Source of the DNA: Pontederia crassipes | Lineage: Eukaryota > Streptophyta > Magnoliopsida > Commelinales > Pontederiaceae | Direction of reading: 5' to 3' | Length of the DNA: 64,000 bases | NCBI GenBank assembly: GCA_030549335.1 | Contig: CM060194.1 | Span: 65,562,547-65,626,546, forward strand | Shown here: positions 10,590 to 22,235 of the stretch, in pieces | How the letters are laid out: the number at the start of each line of letters is the position of its first letter | Numbering within the stretch: the stretch's first letter is position 1 | The notes under the pieces: generated by a model | What the model saw: the letters and a program-made list of their open reading frames with translations, nothing else | Database searches by the model: none | What the model was told of the DNA's origin: nothing | Program-made: the position numbers and the translations under genes

Positions 10590-12160
10590 ATAAGAGATGG
10601 ATTCTGTGATAACAAAGCTTGCTGCAACTGATATCAATGCAACAAGGGTCGGTATCCACTGTAATCCATGAAAAAGAACACAAAATCAGCTGCATGTGAC
10701 AGAAGCCAAGCCAGATGTTTTTTTTTCCTCTTTGAACTAGAAGTAGCTAGCTCCATCATAAGCATTTACCTTTGTTTTTACTGTCAGCAGAAAACCGACC
10801 TCCTGATCTGGTAAAATCTGTTTAGTTGCTACCAAGCATCCTGAGATAACCCCGTAGAAGCCACTAAAAGGTGTGTAACTGTGAAATAACATAAAGAAAA
10901 GGTCAACCTACCATATAGTAATAGTATAAGGATCTGTATCATGAAAATTATGAAATCATCTGTCAATTCAATATGTTATGATTTACCATGTAGAAGAATG
11001 ACAAGGTTTGATCACTTTCAGATTATCTTGTTTAATAACATTGTATTTTTTTAAGAATGATTAAGTTTACTAGTGTCTTTCGATTGATGTGACATTAAAG
11101 CAACAACAATGAAGATGTTCTAAATATTTGAACAGCTGAGCATACAAGATGTTGATGAGTTGTTGTGCATTGTATAAGGAAATTACTGCAAGAAACACAG
11201 TATGTTTGAATAGCATTCTCTTAGAAATTCAATGACAACATTACATGGTAATAAATCTATGCCAGCCATGGCAATAAAATTGGTGATAGGCAGAATGGAA
11301 GATGCAAAATCCTGTAACTAATTGGAGTATATGGCACTAGTTAAACGGATAGTCTAGCAGAAAGCTAGTAACTTACAGGTAGCTCTCCTCCCTTGTTATG
11401 TAGTATACAGTAATAGCAGTTACAAAGACACAGATTGATGTTAAGAAATTGACCGCTAGAATGAACTTAAGAAACTCTCTGGAACCCCAGAATGGCTCAA
11501 GCAACTTTCCAAAAAGAAGAAGACCAATTATGCTAATTGCCACCTGCAAGTACAGATTTTGTTCACACATTATATTCCAGGTAGTGTATAGAAATTAACC
11601 CAAGCAATTAGTATGATCCTATAGTTTCAAAATGCATGGACAGAATTGCGGTTGTAGTGAATTGAAGAGGTTCTACTTAATAATTCGCACTACAAGAAAA
11701 AATTTGGAACAAACATGTTTTTGAGAAAGCAGGTGTTCAGGATTCAGGAAAAATTCACATGTTCAGTGAGTAGAAAATAAGTATAGAGAACAATTTTTTT
11801 AGTGTAATTAGAGAGAACAAGTTATAAGTGAATATATCACCACATACCATTAGAAGAAACAAAAAGGCAGCAAGGAGAAACCAAGTAATAGAAACTACTA
11901 GAGCTAACTTAAAATCAGTCAACCCTTGAAAGAAAAATTAAAATCAGTCAATATAAATGGTAAGATGATAGTCCAATGATGCCCATGAAGCAGCAAACAC
12001 GCCAATGGATCATGCCTAAGGTGATGACAAAAGAAATCAGCAAACACACAATGGTCTACTTATATCTGGGCCAGCATTATGATGTAAATGTGTTCTGTGA
12101 ATGTGAAGAATATATATGATGGTATATCTGTATATATTACTCTTTGCATTCAGTTTTCTA

Positions 12161-12611
12161 CAACAACAACAACAACAAAGCCTTATCCCACTAGGTGGGG
12201 TCGGCTACATGGATCATACGACGTCATTCCGTTCTATTAGTAACCAAACCTTTCGATATATTATTCACCAATAGATCCTGCTCTATTAGTTCGCCAAATG
12301 TCCGCCTTGGCCTCCCTCTCCCTCTTTTAATCGGACTCCAGATTATTTGATCTACTCTTCTTACTGACGCATCTAATGGTCTTCTCTGAACATGACCAAA
12401 CCATCTCAAACGATTCTCTACCATTTTCTCATTAATAGGAGCCACTCCGACTCGTTCACGTATATGGTCATTCCTAATCTTATCTAATCTTGTATAACTC
12501 CGCCTATATTTTATAGCCGGTCCCAAGCCCGGATAAAGGAGGAGGGTTGTGTTAGGCCCCGACAGCCAGCATAAAATCATGTCGAATCTTATGAACATGG
12601 ATCAACGAATA
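12161..12611 (-). mobile_element. Truncated RTE-LINE copy with inverted 5' segment, in intron 3
   Basis: Between 18-bp duplications TTTGCATTCAGTTTTCTA (12143-12160 and 12612-12629). On the minus strand, 12161-12495 encodes the C-terminal end of an RTE-type retrotransposon protein (RLDKIRNDHIRERVGVAPI, NRLRWFGHVQRRP, KRGRGRPRRT) and the (TTG)n 3' end. The remaining part, about 12496-12611, is RTE 5'-leader sequence in the opposite orientation. Such a 5' inversion is what twin priming or template switching during target-primed reverse transcription produces. Not full length and not functional. Confidence 0.85.
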
Positions 12612-13393
12612 TTTGCATTCAGTTTTCTATTCTTTGATATTGCTGAAATACTACAAAAGAAAAAAGTTGAAAAGTTAAAGAACAAAAAGAAATCAGTTAA
12701 CAATAAGAACAAAATTATGTATGCACGAGTTATAAAATTCCAGAGGACAATAATATAAGCCTACCCCAGGAAGTGTTTGCTCAACATAACCGGCAGTGAC
12801 GAGGTTCCATGCAAATGGAATTGTCCTGCACAGATAAGAATGATTGAAATGTCGGATTCTTACAAGTTGCATTCAGGGGCGAGCTTCTTGGCAAGTATAA
12901 ATAGATATACAATTACAGATAAAGGAACATAAGGAAAAAGACTCGCTAACTTAGATATCCATGACCAGTTTAGAGGCTTGTACAAGATACAATTTATCTT
13001 ATTCAAACTCTCAATAAAGAATCAAAACGGAAAGAAGTTCACAATAACCTATAAAGGAAACACATGAATTTACAAAATATGCATACACATAGAAATGCAT
13101 AATCCAGCAATGCATAAGCATACATGCGAAGTACCTGCCTCCGAAAGAGTTTATGTATTTTACATGATCTTTGATGCATCATAATTCAAGATGACAATCA
13201 CATCACTACCTTGAGGGAATAAGCGCCAAATAATTGACAGCCGAAGGAAGCACTTGGAGTAGAACATATCCACCAAATAGTATCACACTGAGTCCCTTGC
13301 ATAATTGTGTATATCCTGTAACGAAGCTCCTCCCCTGTGTTCACATGTCAAATTGTCTAAAGACTTAAAGGAAATTCAACACAAACAAACAAC

Positions 13394-13457
13394 AACAACA
13401 AAGCCTTATCCCACTAGGTGGGGTCGGCTACATGGATCATACGACGCCATTCCGCTC
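13394..13457 (-). mobile_element. 64-bp 5'-truncated RTE 3'-end copy in intron 1
   Basis: Only the last ~60 bases of the RTE family remain (CCCACTAGGTGGGGTCGGCT read on the plus strand), flanked by a perfect 18-bp duplication TCAACACAAACAAACAAC (13376-13393 and 13458-13475). Extreme 5' truncation with an intact duplication is typical of LINE integration. Confidence 0.85.
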
Positions 13458-13699
13458 TCAACACAAACAAACAACATAAGAAATTGAATGAGTATGGACA
13501 TATAACAACATGAAACCAAACCAAAGCATTCTTATGAAAAAAAGGATGGGATAAAAAAGGGAAATGAGAAAAAGGTTACTTGTCATCCAATAAACAAACA
13601 ATTCCTATCGTTCAAGAACATTTTCCTGTACCCTGATGTTAATGTTTCAAGATACTATCATTTTAGTTTAATAGCAATAAATCTGACTGTAAGTTGAGA

Positions 13700-14395
13700 G
13701 GTTCTTCTTCTCTGTCCTAGAACCTCGTGGGAAGGTAATGTTTCAGCCTTTCCGGGACAAGTTCGATAACACTGAATTGAAGAACTCCAATCACCAACTT
13801 AGCTACTGACAGAAGCCCATGTAAATAACATGGTCCTTTAGGTGTAGGATGAGCATATGTGAAAGAAGGATATCATCGGAGAATTGACACATTGGTGTTC
13901 AGCTTTAATGGTCATATGTCCTGATCTCGACTAAACCGTCTCAAGCTCAAAACATGACAAGCATATTTCTATATGTTGGATGGCGACGAGGGGCAGTTCA
14001 GACAGCGTGCACACGAAGAGGAAAATGACATCAACCGTCCTGTCCTGTCTTCTCTATCCTCGAACCTCATGGAAGATGATGTTTCGGTCTTTCCAGGGTA
14101 AGTTCGGTAACTTTGAATTGAAGAACTCCAATCACCTACTTAGCTACTGACAGAAGTCCACGTAAATAACACGGTCCTTCAGGTTCAGGTGTAGGATGAA
14201 TACATGCTAAAGAAGAATATCGTCTGAGAAATGACACATTGGTGTTCAGCTTTAATGGTCATACGTCCTGATCTCGACTAAACCGCCTCAAGCTCAAAAC
14301 ATGACAAGCATATTTCTATAAGTTGGATGCCGACGAGAGGCAGTACAGACAACGTGCGCGAGCAGAGGAAAATCACATCAGCCGTCGTGGTCTGT
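13700..14395. repeat. Tandem duplication (~341 bp unit) in intron 1 of the RBL19-like gene
   Basis: GAATTGAAGAACTCCAATCA, ATTGGTGTTCAGCTTTAATG and CTCAAAACATGACAAGCATA each occur twice at an offset of about 341 bases, giving two adjacent diverged units. A short open frame in the second unit has no homology and is not called. Confidence 0.8.
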
Positions 14396-14745
14396 CTTTG
14401 GAAGACCGTTTAACAACTTTAACGGAGGTAATTGCATTGACCGCCGTCAAGTCCGAAGTACGATGCGTGGCACCGACTGCCAGGAGAGCGAACGAACTCC
14501 GATAACAGATAAAGATCCAGATCCAGATCCAGATCTCGACACCCCGATCGCCAATCACGAAACAAGTGCAAACCAAGAAGTATCTCGGGTAGACAAAAAT
14601 AGCGAAAAGAATTGAACAAAGAGCAGGGAAGTGAAATGAGATGTTGCGATTGACGTTAATAGTGATAAAAAAAGGAAGAGGAGCTACTACTCACCCCTGT
14701 TTGGATGTGCTGCTGCGGCAGCGAGGGAGATGAGCCGCTCAACAT

Positions 14746-16634
14746 GTCTCCGGCTACTCCGACGACGACGGCGAAGTCTCACAACGGCAATTAGTCGAAC
14801 GAGCGGACGACGGGGAGGAAAGAAAGGAAGGTGCGCGAGGCGGAAATCGTTTAACTAGTAATGGGCCAGGCTTCGTTTTTTTATATGAGCTTTTTTGCCA
14901 GCCCGGGCTCCGCTTCTCAGACGACCATGGTAATCAAAATGATAAAGTGGACATGGATCGATTCTTTTTCTCTTTTGGTGAGAAAAAATAAACTAATAAT
15001 AAAGTAATCAAATCAGGGCCTGGTTATACATTCCAATGGAATGATTGAATCATTGAAATGTTTGTTATTTAAATAAAAGCTAAATATATTTTCTTATGAT
15101 CATTTTTTTACTTCATGGTCTAAAGCTTTAATATCACCCATTTACCTCCCCGCATTTTTTAACACATCCAGTTAATTCCTAATAATTCAAATTTACTTAC
15201 TTTTAACAAAATTACCTATTTGTCTTTTTTACCTTAATTTGTTTTTATAAATTTGTCTTGAAAAAATAAAATCAAATAGGCGACTTAGAAATTGAGGTGA
15301 GGGATTAGTCCCATTTTGATTTCCCCTTTTTTCGTATTTTCTTAAAATTAAATACATAAATTAGCGAGGATAAAAATGATAAATATATAAAATTTTGACC
15401 ATTTTGGATCAAGTGGAAAAAAAATGAAAACTTGAAAACAATTACATTCAAATTTAGGTTTGAAGGAAAATCTCATAAAATAATCATGACTAGTTGGTGT
15501 CTCAGACTTTTACTTCTCATGAAACATCCTATAAACCATTGAAATCATCAATTAAATGTTTGCCCATAAGACATTGTTTCAAGTCCATTCAACCACTTAA
15601 ACCGGTTCGACGGACTCCATAAAAAAAAAGGCCAGTTAGTTGTTTAAAAATATTTGAAGATTCTATATAACATCCTAAATTGGCTTCTTTCAACTGGTTG
15701 GATGGATTTAATGGGTCGAATAAGTCTCAAACAGCAGTCCAAAAGAAAAATAAAATGGGATAGAGGGCACTTCAGACCGTTTGGATGGAAGTTTCAAATT
15801 CTAGAACAAAATGCAAGATAATCCAACATATTCTCCTTCCTTTCGCTTTGTTTGTCATTATTAGCATATAGCAATTTGATAATGGATAGAGGTTTAACCG
15901 GCGGACGAATGATGATTAGCGGTTAGAAGTTTTAACAAATGAGTGTTTGATAAATTTAACGATAGAATTAATTAATGAATATAAAATGACATAATTATAT
16001 ATTTAATAAATTATTCAATTCAAACACTATACAAATTCTATTACAACGCAATAAATAAATTATTTATATCTCAATAAAATAAAATCTCATAATTATTTTT
16101 TATTAAAATATATAGAAATTTATATTGACAATAAATTATATATAGTGCACACATGGTATAAAAATATTGTTTATTAAATTATTTTTTATTCATCATTAAT
16201 ATATAAATAATTTGTAATTAATTAAGCATGAATATAAAAAGAAATATAGTTAAATGATGTTAAAATAAAAATGAGAAAACAATAAGATAAGTTGAAAAAG
16301 AAATAATGCATTTAAATAAGGATAAAATTAGAAAAAAATTATGAATCGTCAACCTCTAATCACTAAATGTTAGTAGAAGTAGTTTTTCAATATTTTCATA
16401 CGAAATGTTAAATGCCACTTATTTTTGTCATTTATCAAACAAAAGAATTAGCGGTTGAACCGTTAAATGCTAGTTGAAACGTTAATTTTAGTGTTGCCAA
16501 ATAGAGCCTCAATCCACTTGGAGGACGGGGATTTTTGTTCTGATTATTATGTGTGAACAGACTAAACTCAAAACTATTTGAATAAAAACATAGGAAGAAG
16601 ACCTTATTCTAGGCACTAATTTCATGCCCCTAGT
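14746..16634. other. Upstream region of the RBL19-like gene and AT-rich intergenic sequence
   Basis: 14746-14860 is GC-richer and presumably the leader/promoter of the RBL19-like gene. Beyond it the sequence is AT-rich. A segment at about 15850-16505 resembles an old hAT- or Harbinger-type MITE (AT-rich core between stretches with AGCGGTT/AACCGCT and ending GCCAAATAGAGCC), but its ends are not clear enough to call. No gene is seen. Confidence 0.4.
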
Positions 16635-16642
16635 CAGTGAAC

Positions 16643-16868
16643 CATGGTTGTCAAATCCGGCCCGACTCGGACAGTCGAACCGGTCAGACCGATGTCCGGG
16701 GCTTAAAATGGCCCGCGGGTCGGTTGAAATTCGGGGAAGGATTTGACCCGCTTTGACCTTGTCAAATCCGGGTTCAACCGATCGACCCGACGAGTTTAAT
16801 TGTCCCGGCCGGATCAATTATTAAAATAAAAAAATGAAACATAAACAAAATTATTAAAACATTTAGAC

Positions 16869-16906
<38 letters not shown>

Positions 16907-17244
16907 TTTATATTTTAATGTCCTCTTGTTGTATATATAATTTTTTCACTATTTTTTAATTTATAATTACCTCACAAGAATTTTTTATTTATGTTGATGA
17001 CTTAATTTATGTTACTTTATTATATTATTTAATCTGAATTATTTTATTTTACTTTAATATACTATATTTTTTGTTAAATAAGGTATTATATATTAATAAA
17101 ATTATAACAATCTCTTTAACTTATTTTACTCTTTTATTAATTTATATTATCCGGTTCGACCATCCGGTTCGACCCGATTCAATCGGTCCGACCTGACCCA
17201 TTGATCAATCTGGATCGATGGCCGGATCGGGTCTGATAACATTG
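16643..17244. mobile_element. hAT-type MITE, 602 bp
   Basis: The ends are imperfect terminal inverted repeats: CATGGTTGTCAAATCCGG at the left and, reverse-complemented, CAATGTTATCAGACCCGA at the right, each continuing into GC-rich ACCCGG/CCGGTTCGACC sequence. The core is AT-rich with a (TA)n run at 16870-16902. Flanks carry an 8-bp direct repeat CAGTGAAC (16635-16642 and 17245-17252), the duplication length of the hAT superfamily. No transposase is encoded. Confidence 0.75.
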
Positions 17245-17429
17245 CAGTGAACTGGTTTTATTGGTGAATAGTGAAAAGAAAACCAGTCAGTGATCTCAAC
17301 CGTAGATCAACAAATGGGGAGCTGCTTTTTATCCACAAAACTATCATCACCTGGCATGGCTATTAAGAATCTTAACACACTCTTTTAGCCTAATTTAAAA
17401 ATACATATTTATTATAGTCTAGCAATTCG

Positions 17430-18582
17430 GGATAAATCACACGAATGGTCCCCCAACTTTAATTTATAACTAAAACGTCATTCATCTTTTATTTTCTTGC
17501 ACGATTAGTCCTCTTAACCAGTGATAGTGGGTTTTTCGATTGCCTTGCATATGTGGCCGACACATCAGTCGTTTCTCTCTCATCCACGTCATTTAAGTCA
17601 TCCACATCATTTAACGCTCCAAACCAGGTAAATTACACGGATCGTCACCCAACTTTGAATCGATTTCTAAATAGTCCTCCAACTTTGATATTATTGCACG
17701 ATTCATCCACTTGATCGGTAAGAAACAGTCTCCCGATTATCTTGCCATGTGGCATAATAAAATATAATAAAAAAATTTAACTAATTGACATCACACAATA
17801 AAAAATATTATAAAAATTTAAGGACACAGACGAGTTTCTAAGCTCTCCCTTTGGCGAGTTGGCATAGGGGGCGCTGACCCCCCTATCCAAGCTCATCCAC
17901 TAGCGAGCTTCCCGCAAGGGGCGTCAACGCTCCCTCGCGAGCTCACCAACGACCCTAAACGACTCAAAATTGATAGACTATAAAAAAATAAAAATGATAG
18001 AAGCGTCAACGAACTCGCAAGGGGACGTTGACGCCCCTTGTGCGAAGCTCGCTAGTGGACGAGCTTGGAGAGGGGGGTCGGCGCCCCCTATGCCAACTTG
18101 CCAAAGGGCGAGCTTAGAAAGGGGGGTCGACACTCTCCCTCTGCCAGCTCGTCCGCATCCTTAAATTTTTATAATATTTTTTATTATGTGATGTCAACTA
18201 GTTAAAAAATTTTATTATATTTTATTATGCCACATCACAAAATAATCGAAAGACTATTTTTTACCGGTCAAGTTGATGAATCGTGCAATAATATCAAAGT
18301 TGGGGGACTATTTAGAAATCGATTCAAAGTTGGAGGACGATCCGTGTAATTTACCTAGTTTGGAGCGTTAAATTATATGGATGACTTAAATGACGTGGAT
18401 GAGAGAGAAATGGCTGACGTGTCGGCCACGTTTGCAAGGCAACCGAAAAATCTACTATCATCGATCAAGATGACTAATCGTGCAAGAAAATAAAAGAGGA
18501 GGGACGTTCTGGTTATAAATTGAAGTTGGGGGACAAGTTGAAAATCGACTCAAAGTTGGGGGACCATTCGTGTAATTTATCC
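17430..18582. mobile_element. Mutator-like foldback element, 1153 bp, 9-bp duplication
   Basis: The element is almost entirely an inverted repeat. The left end GGATAAATCACACGAATGGT pairs with the right end, which reads the same way reverse-complemented (GGATAAATTACACGAATGGT), and the pairing continues for roughly 500 bases per arm to a GC-rich centre near 17880-18070. It is flanked by AGCAATTCG at 17421-17429 and 18583-18591, a perfect 9-bp duplication typical of Mutator-like elements. The arms contain a second terminus-like copy (GTAAATTACACGGATCGTC), so the structure is nested. There is no transposase; short frames in the GC-rich centre are by-products of the repeat. Confidence 0.85.
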
Positions 18583-18591
18583 AGCAATTCG

Positions 18592-21500
18592 TTTAACAAA
18601 GAATAAGTTATCATCGCCAAAGTGTTCTTGTATAACCAAATGTTCATAATTATTTTGTGATAGCAAATGTTGTAAAGACGTCATTTGCTTGATTGCTTCT
18701 GACGAATCCTAAATCTGTTCTTGTGCTTTCCATGTCGTTAAATGTTTGCATCAGCATACTCCCTACATAAAAAAAAGCACAGAGTTTTGCATCTTCAAGG
18801 AGCGCTAGTAACGTCCCCAAATCGCACCCAGCCACGTGAAAAAATACGCTTTGGGAACGCTACGAGTATCCTTGCGTGTACATTTTAATAAAAATATGAT
18901 TTTGACTGGTCAACTCAACATCGATAAAAGCGAAAGACTTAATCAGCATTAATAATAAAAGAGAGTAACATCATGATATGCGAAAGGCTGAGAAATGACT
19001 TCATAGGAGTCCAAAAAAAAACTAATACATCAAGTAATAAAAAGAAAGAAAAAAGATATCCATCATCTAAAAGACTCGATAAACATGTGTAGCCGACTAC
19101 GAGGTGATTTGGTCACTTAAATCATTTTGATCTTGGCCTGCATTTAAGAACATACAGGGGAGAACCTCCCTATGAGTTTTACAACTCAGTATAGAAGTAA
19201 GATAAATATCATCATAAGATTATGATACTAGATAAAAATCATAAAGAGAACATCATCATATCAGAGGAAAGTGAATCATGATCATAATATGAAAGTGAAA
19301 GCATGTAAAAGGATATATGAATAAGAGATCATAAAGTGTCATCACAAGAATGGCAAAAGTCGGACATCATAAAAAAGATTCTTTATTCATATGTGTTCAT
19401 CTTTTTCATCATCTTATAATTTTCATCTTTGACTTATTTAGAGTATATTTCAACTCACGGGAAAGCCCGCCTCAACCCGTTCATCATCATCATAACTGAC
19501 AGAGCCAGCCCATAACTGATCGAAGTCAGTCCATAACATGGTCGTCACCAGTCCATCATAAAAGAGCTCTCCTTTTAATATTTTTTGTCTTTTATCTTGT
19601 ATTTTTTAATTAATCAAATCAAGTCTTGATAAGAATTTTAAATCAGGATAATAAGACAAGATCATGGAGAGTGAATCAAGGATAAAATTGACGTAATCAT
19701 CATCATACATGGATTAGGATTAAACACATGAAACAAGATTAAAATGTCGTAAACATCAGCCTAATCTGGTCGGAATCTGGGCCGAGTAGGGGAGAAATCC
19801 GGGTCGAGTTCATACATGGTCGTTCTCAAAAAAATTAAGAAAAAACTGGGTCGAATTCGGATTACACCCGGGCCGGGTCGGGTCGTCATCGAGTCGGGGC
19901 GGCTGTCGCGCCCGATTATTCTTGGTACACAGAACTCGGTCCGGGTCATCTTCAACCCGGGCCAGGTTCGTCCAGTTGCAGAGCTCAGCGAGCGTGGTAA
20001 TGGTGGGTCTAGGCTGAGTTCCTACGAACTCGGTCCGATGAAGGACCTGCCCGGATCGGATTCTGGTGAACTCGAGCTGGGTTCTTCTTGTGCAGAAATT
20101 GCGCAGACGCACAGTTCGCGTTCTGTTCATCTTTTCCGGCGATGGCCGGCACAAATCAACATCATATAACATCATGCAATAATCAGGAACTACCTAGAAC
20201 ATGCTTCAAATCTAAAATCAGGATTCTATCATAAATCTATTCTAATTCCATACCTTGAAGTTTCTGTTCAAGAAATTCCATACCTCTGCCCGCTCCTCTC
20301 TGTCCAGATGCGCGACCGATCTCATTCGAGTCCTTTGGTGTGTCCCCTGTATGGCGGCGGCCGTCAAGGATGAGAAGAAAACAAAAAAGGACACACATAC
20401 GAGGAGAAACTAAGGCCGGCTTGTGAGGAAACGAAAAGGGGATTCTGGTTTGATTTGACCTCATATACATAGGAAGAGAAGCTTGAGTTTTGGTTGGAAA
20501 TCAACTCCTCTTAAAATTTAATCTCAGATTTTATCTTTTTCCTTCTTTATTTTATATTCCTTTTTTTCTTTTATTTCTTTTCCCGAATAAATCTCGGGCG
20601 TTAGAGCTAGTTTACCGATTGCATTTGTATTCTTTATAGCTGCAAGGGTAAATAAAAAGTTCAATTCCAAGTACAAGACAAAAAATTTGTGGTACCTCGC
20701 ATCAAAAAGTTCAACTTAATTTTTGGGTACCAATAGGGATCTTAATGTGACTATATACTAACCTTATAATCAGATAATTGAAACATTAGGAAGAAGAATG
20801 AGTATTCCTCGAAGGTTGGCATTGAATGTCAATGTGTTCCAGGAATGCAAAATACGATTGTGGAGATACAATTAAAAGAAAAAGTTGCATTTGGTTACAA
20901 AACTTTAATGCGTGATTTGGTTGCTGGGAATTAACCATGTTCTAACATGTGTTTGGCATAATTCGACTGAATAAGAAGTTATTCTACCACATAAGGCTGT
21001 TTTGAAGAGAATTAATTATTGGAATAAGATATTATTCTTTCTAAAAATGCCAAACATTATATAGAATAATATTAGCACTACAATTTGTATGCACAGATTT
21101 CAATTAATGTTTATTCTTGTCGGATGGTTGTCTGCAAGATTATATTATTCCATCAATTCAATGGAATACAAGATATTCCATCTCAAGCTTGAAGGGCAGA
21201 AATGTCATTTTGCTGTAGTTGTACATAGTGATTGTTATAATTTTTTTTACTCTAATCATTATACAATTTTAATATTCTATTTGTTTTACATTTTTCTCGG
21301 TGACTATCTTGAATGGATTTTTTTAAAAATACCTTGAATGAAATCAGGGAAAGGCCAAAAGATTTTTTTCTAAAAAAATTTAAAAATAAATGTTTTTTTA
21401 AAATTACTTTTTTTTCGGTGACTATATTGAATGAAAATATAACTACTAAGAATACCATATTCAATAGAACATAATCACTTATTCCTTTCATTTATATTCC

Positions 21501-21887
21501 CATACCAAATGGCCCTGAAATAAACGACACCTAAGAATAAATGAGAACAATGAACATGAAGCTTGTTTGCTTGCCATAATAGTAAGGAATATAAGTTGTG
21601 ACCATCCAAGTTGAAGGATTCAAGTGTACTTGATATGGACAAAATACGAAGGTGACGATAGACTTATATGTAGTTATTTTTTTTAAGACACGAAAAAAAA
21701 TTTAAATTTGTGTAGGCCAAAAATCAAAAGCGATCGAGTGTGCCATAGAATAATATCAGAGCTGATCTCGTCTGCAAATTTGACTCATGTGGGAAGGATC
21801 AACACGAACTCGTCAACAAAGACCTTGAATCATCTAAAGAGGAAAGATTGTAATGACCCAAGTTTAAAGATCAGGAATACCAATCAA
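18592..21887. other. Intergenic repeat-derived sequence without a recognised gene
   Basis: 18960-19640 is rich in ATCATCATAA-type sequence and looks like degenerate retrotransposon or LTR material, but no LTR pair, primer-binding site or coding domain is visible. 19740-20070 is GC-rich (repeated CCGGGTC/GACCCGG) and open on both strands by composition, resembling the ends of the hAT-type MITE at 16643. 20890-21520 is AT-rich, with TTTGGT-type sequence at both sides, possibly another MITE. No coding call is made. Confidence 0.4.
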
Positions 21888-22235
21888 TGTTATAAAATCT
21901 GACCTGGTCATAGACATGATCCAGGTTAGATCAATTCGAGTCAAACCGAATGGCCGAACTAGGTCGAATCAAATGGTTAGATTGACAAGACAAGAAATGT
22001 TTATAATTATAAATATGAAGTATTCATGATATATGATGAAAACAAAAAAAAAGTTGGAGCATGAATTTTAAACATAATATAAAGTAAAATCTTATAAATT
22101 TTGTTAACCTTTTTGACATAATTATTTTGTCATGTTGACCCAATCGAGTCACCCAAACTTGTCGAGTTAGTTGGCTAAATTCAAATTTTTACTAAATTTG
22201 ACCTGATCAAAGTAGATCAACCTTGAAGGAGGATT
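21888..22235. mobile_element. Possible diverged hAT-type MITE
   Basis: The left side starts CAATGTTATAAAATCTGACC, close to the terminal repeat of the MITE at 16643-17244; the right side carries GACCTGATCAAAGTAGATCA in the opposite sense. Between them lie CGAGTCAAACCGAATGG-like sequence and an AT-rich core. No convincing target duplication was found, so boundaries are approximate. Confidence 0.35.

Larger units (their letters stand above)
6476..14745 (-). pseudogene. RBL19: RBL19/TMEM115-like membrane protein gene, 8 exons, disrupted
   Basis: Exons (minus strand): 14695-14745, 13210-13334, 12765-12825, 11377-11543, 10770-10878, 10223-10658 (interrupted), 10001-10131 and 6476-6581. The pieces match plant rhomboid-like protein 19 / TMEM115 (DUF1751): YTQLCKGLSVILFGGYVLLQ, TIPFAWNLVTAGYVEQTLPG, GKLLEPFWGSREFLKFI, YITREESYL, FSGFYGVISG, SISYLPTLLFGMYMSWIYLR, DPIASIFDRILCGRSES and an Arg/Glu-rich tail ending SVDNA. 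The family is polytopic in Golgi/ER membranes, related to rhomboids but non-proteolytic; about 317 residues would be expected. Two faults stand out: a 217-bp RTE-derived insertion with a 16-bp duplication inside exon 6, bringing stop codons, and a one-base phase mismatch at the exon 6/7 junction, where the expected acceptor reads AA instead of AG. All other exons are open and spliceable, so decay looks recent. A functional allele may exist elsewhere. Confidence 0.75.

Noticed and set aside
11688..11700. A CACTACAAGAAAA motif inside intron 3 of the RBL19-like gene, like a CACTA terminus.
   Set aside because: No subterminal repeats follow it and no partner end or 3-bp duplication was found.
14323..14505. 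60-codon frame near the 5' end of the RBL19-like gene.
   Set aside because: It lies in the tandemly duplicated part of intron 1; the other repeat unit does not keep the frame.
19810..20175. Overlapping frames of about 120 codons on both strands.
   Set aside because: Openness is explained by GC-rich CCGGGTC repeats of a MITE-like segment.
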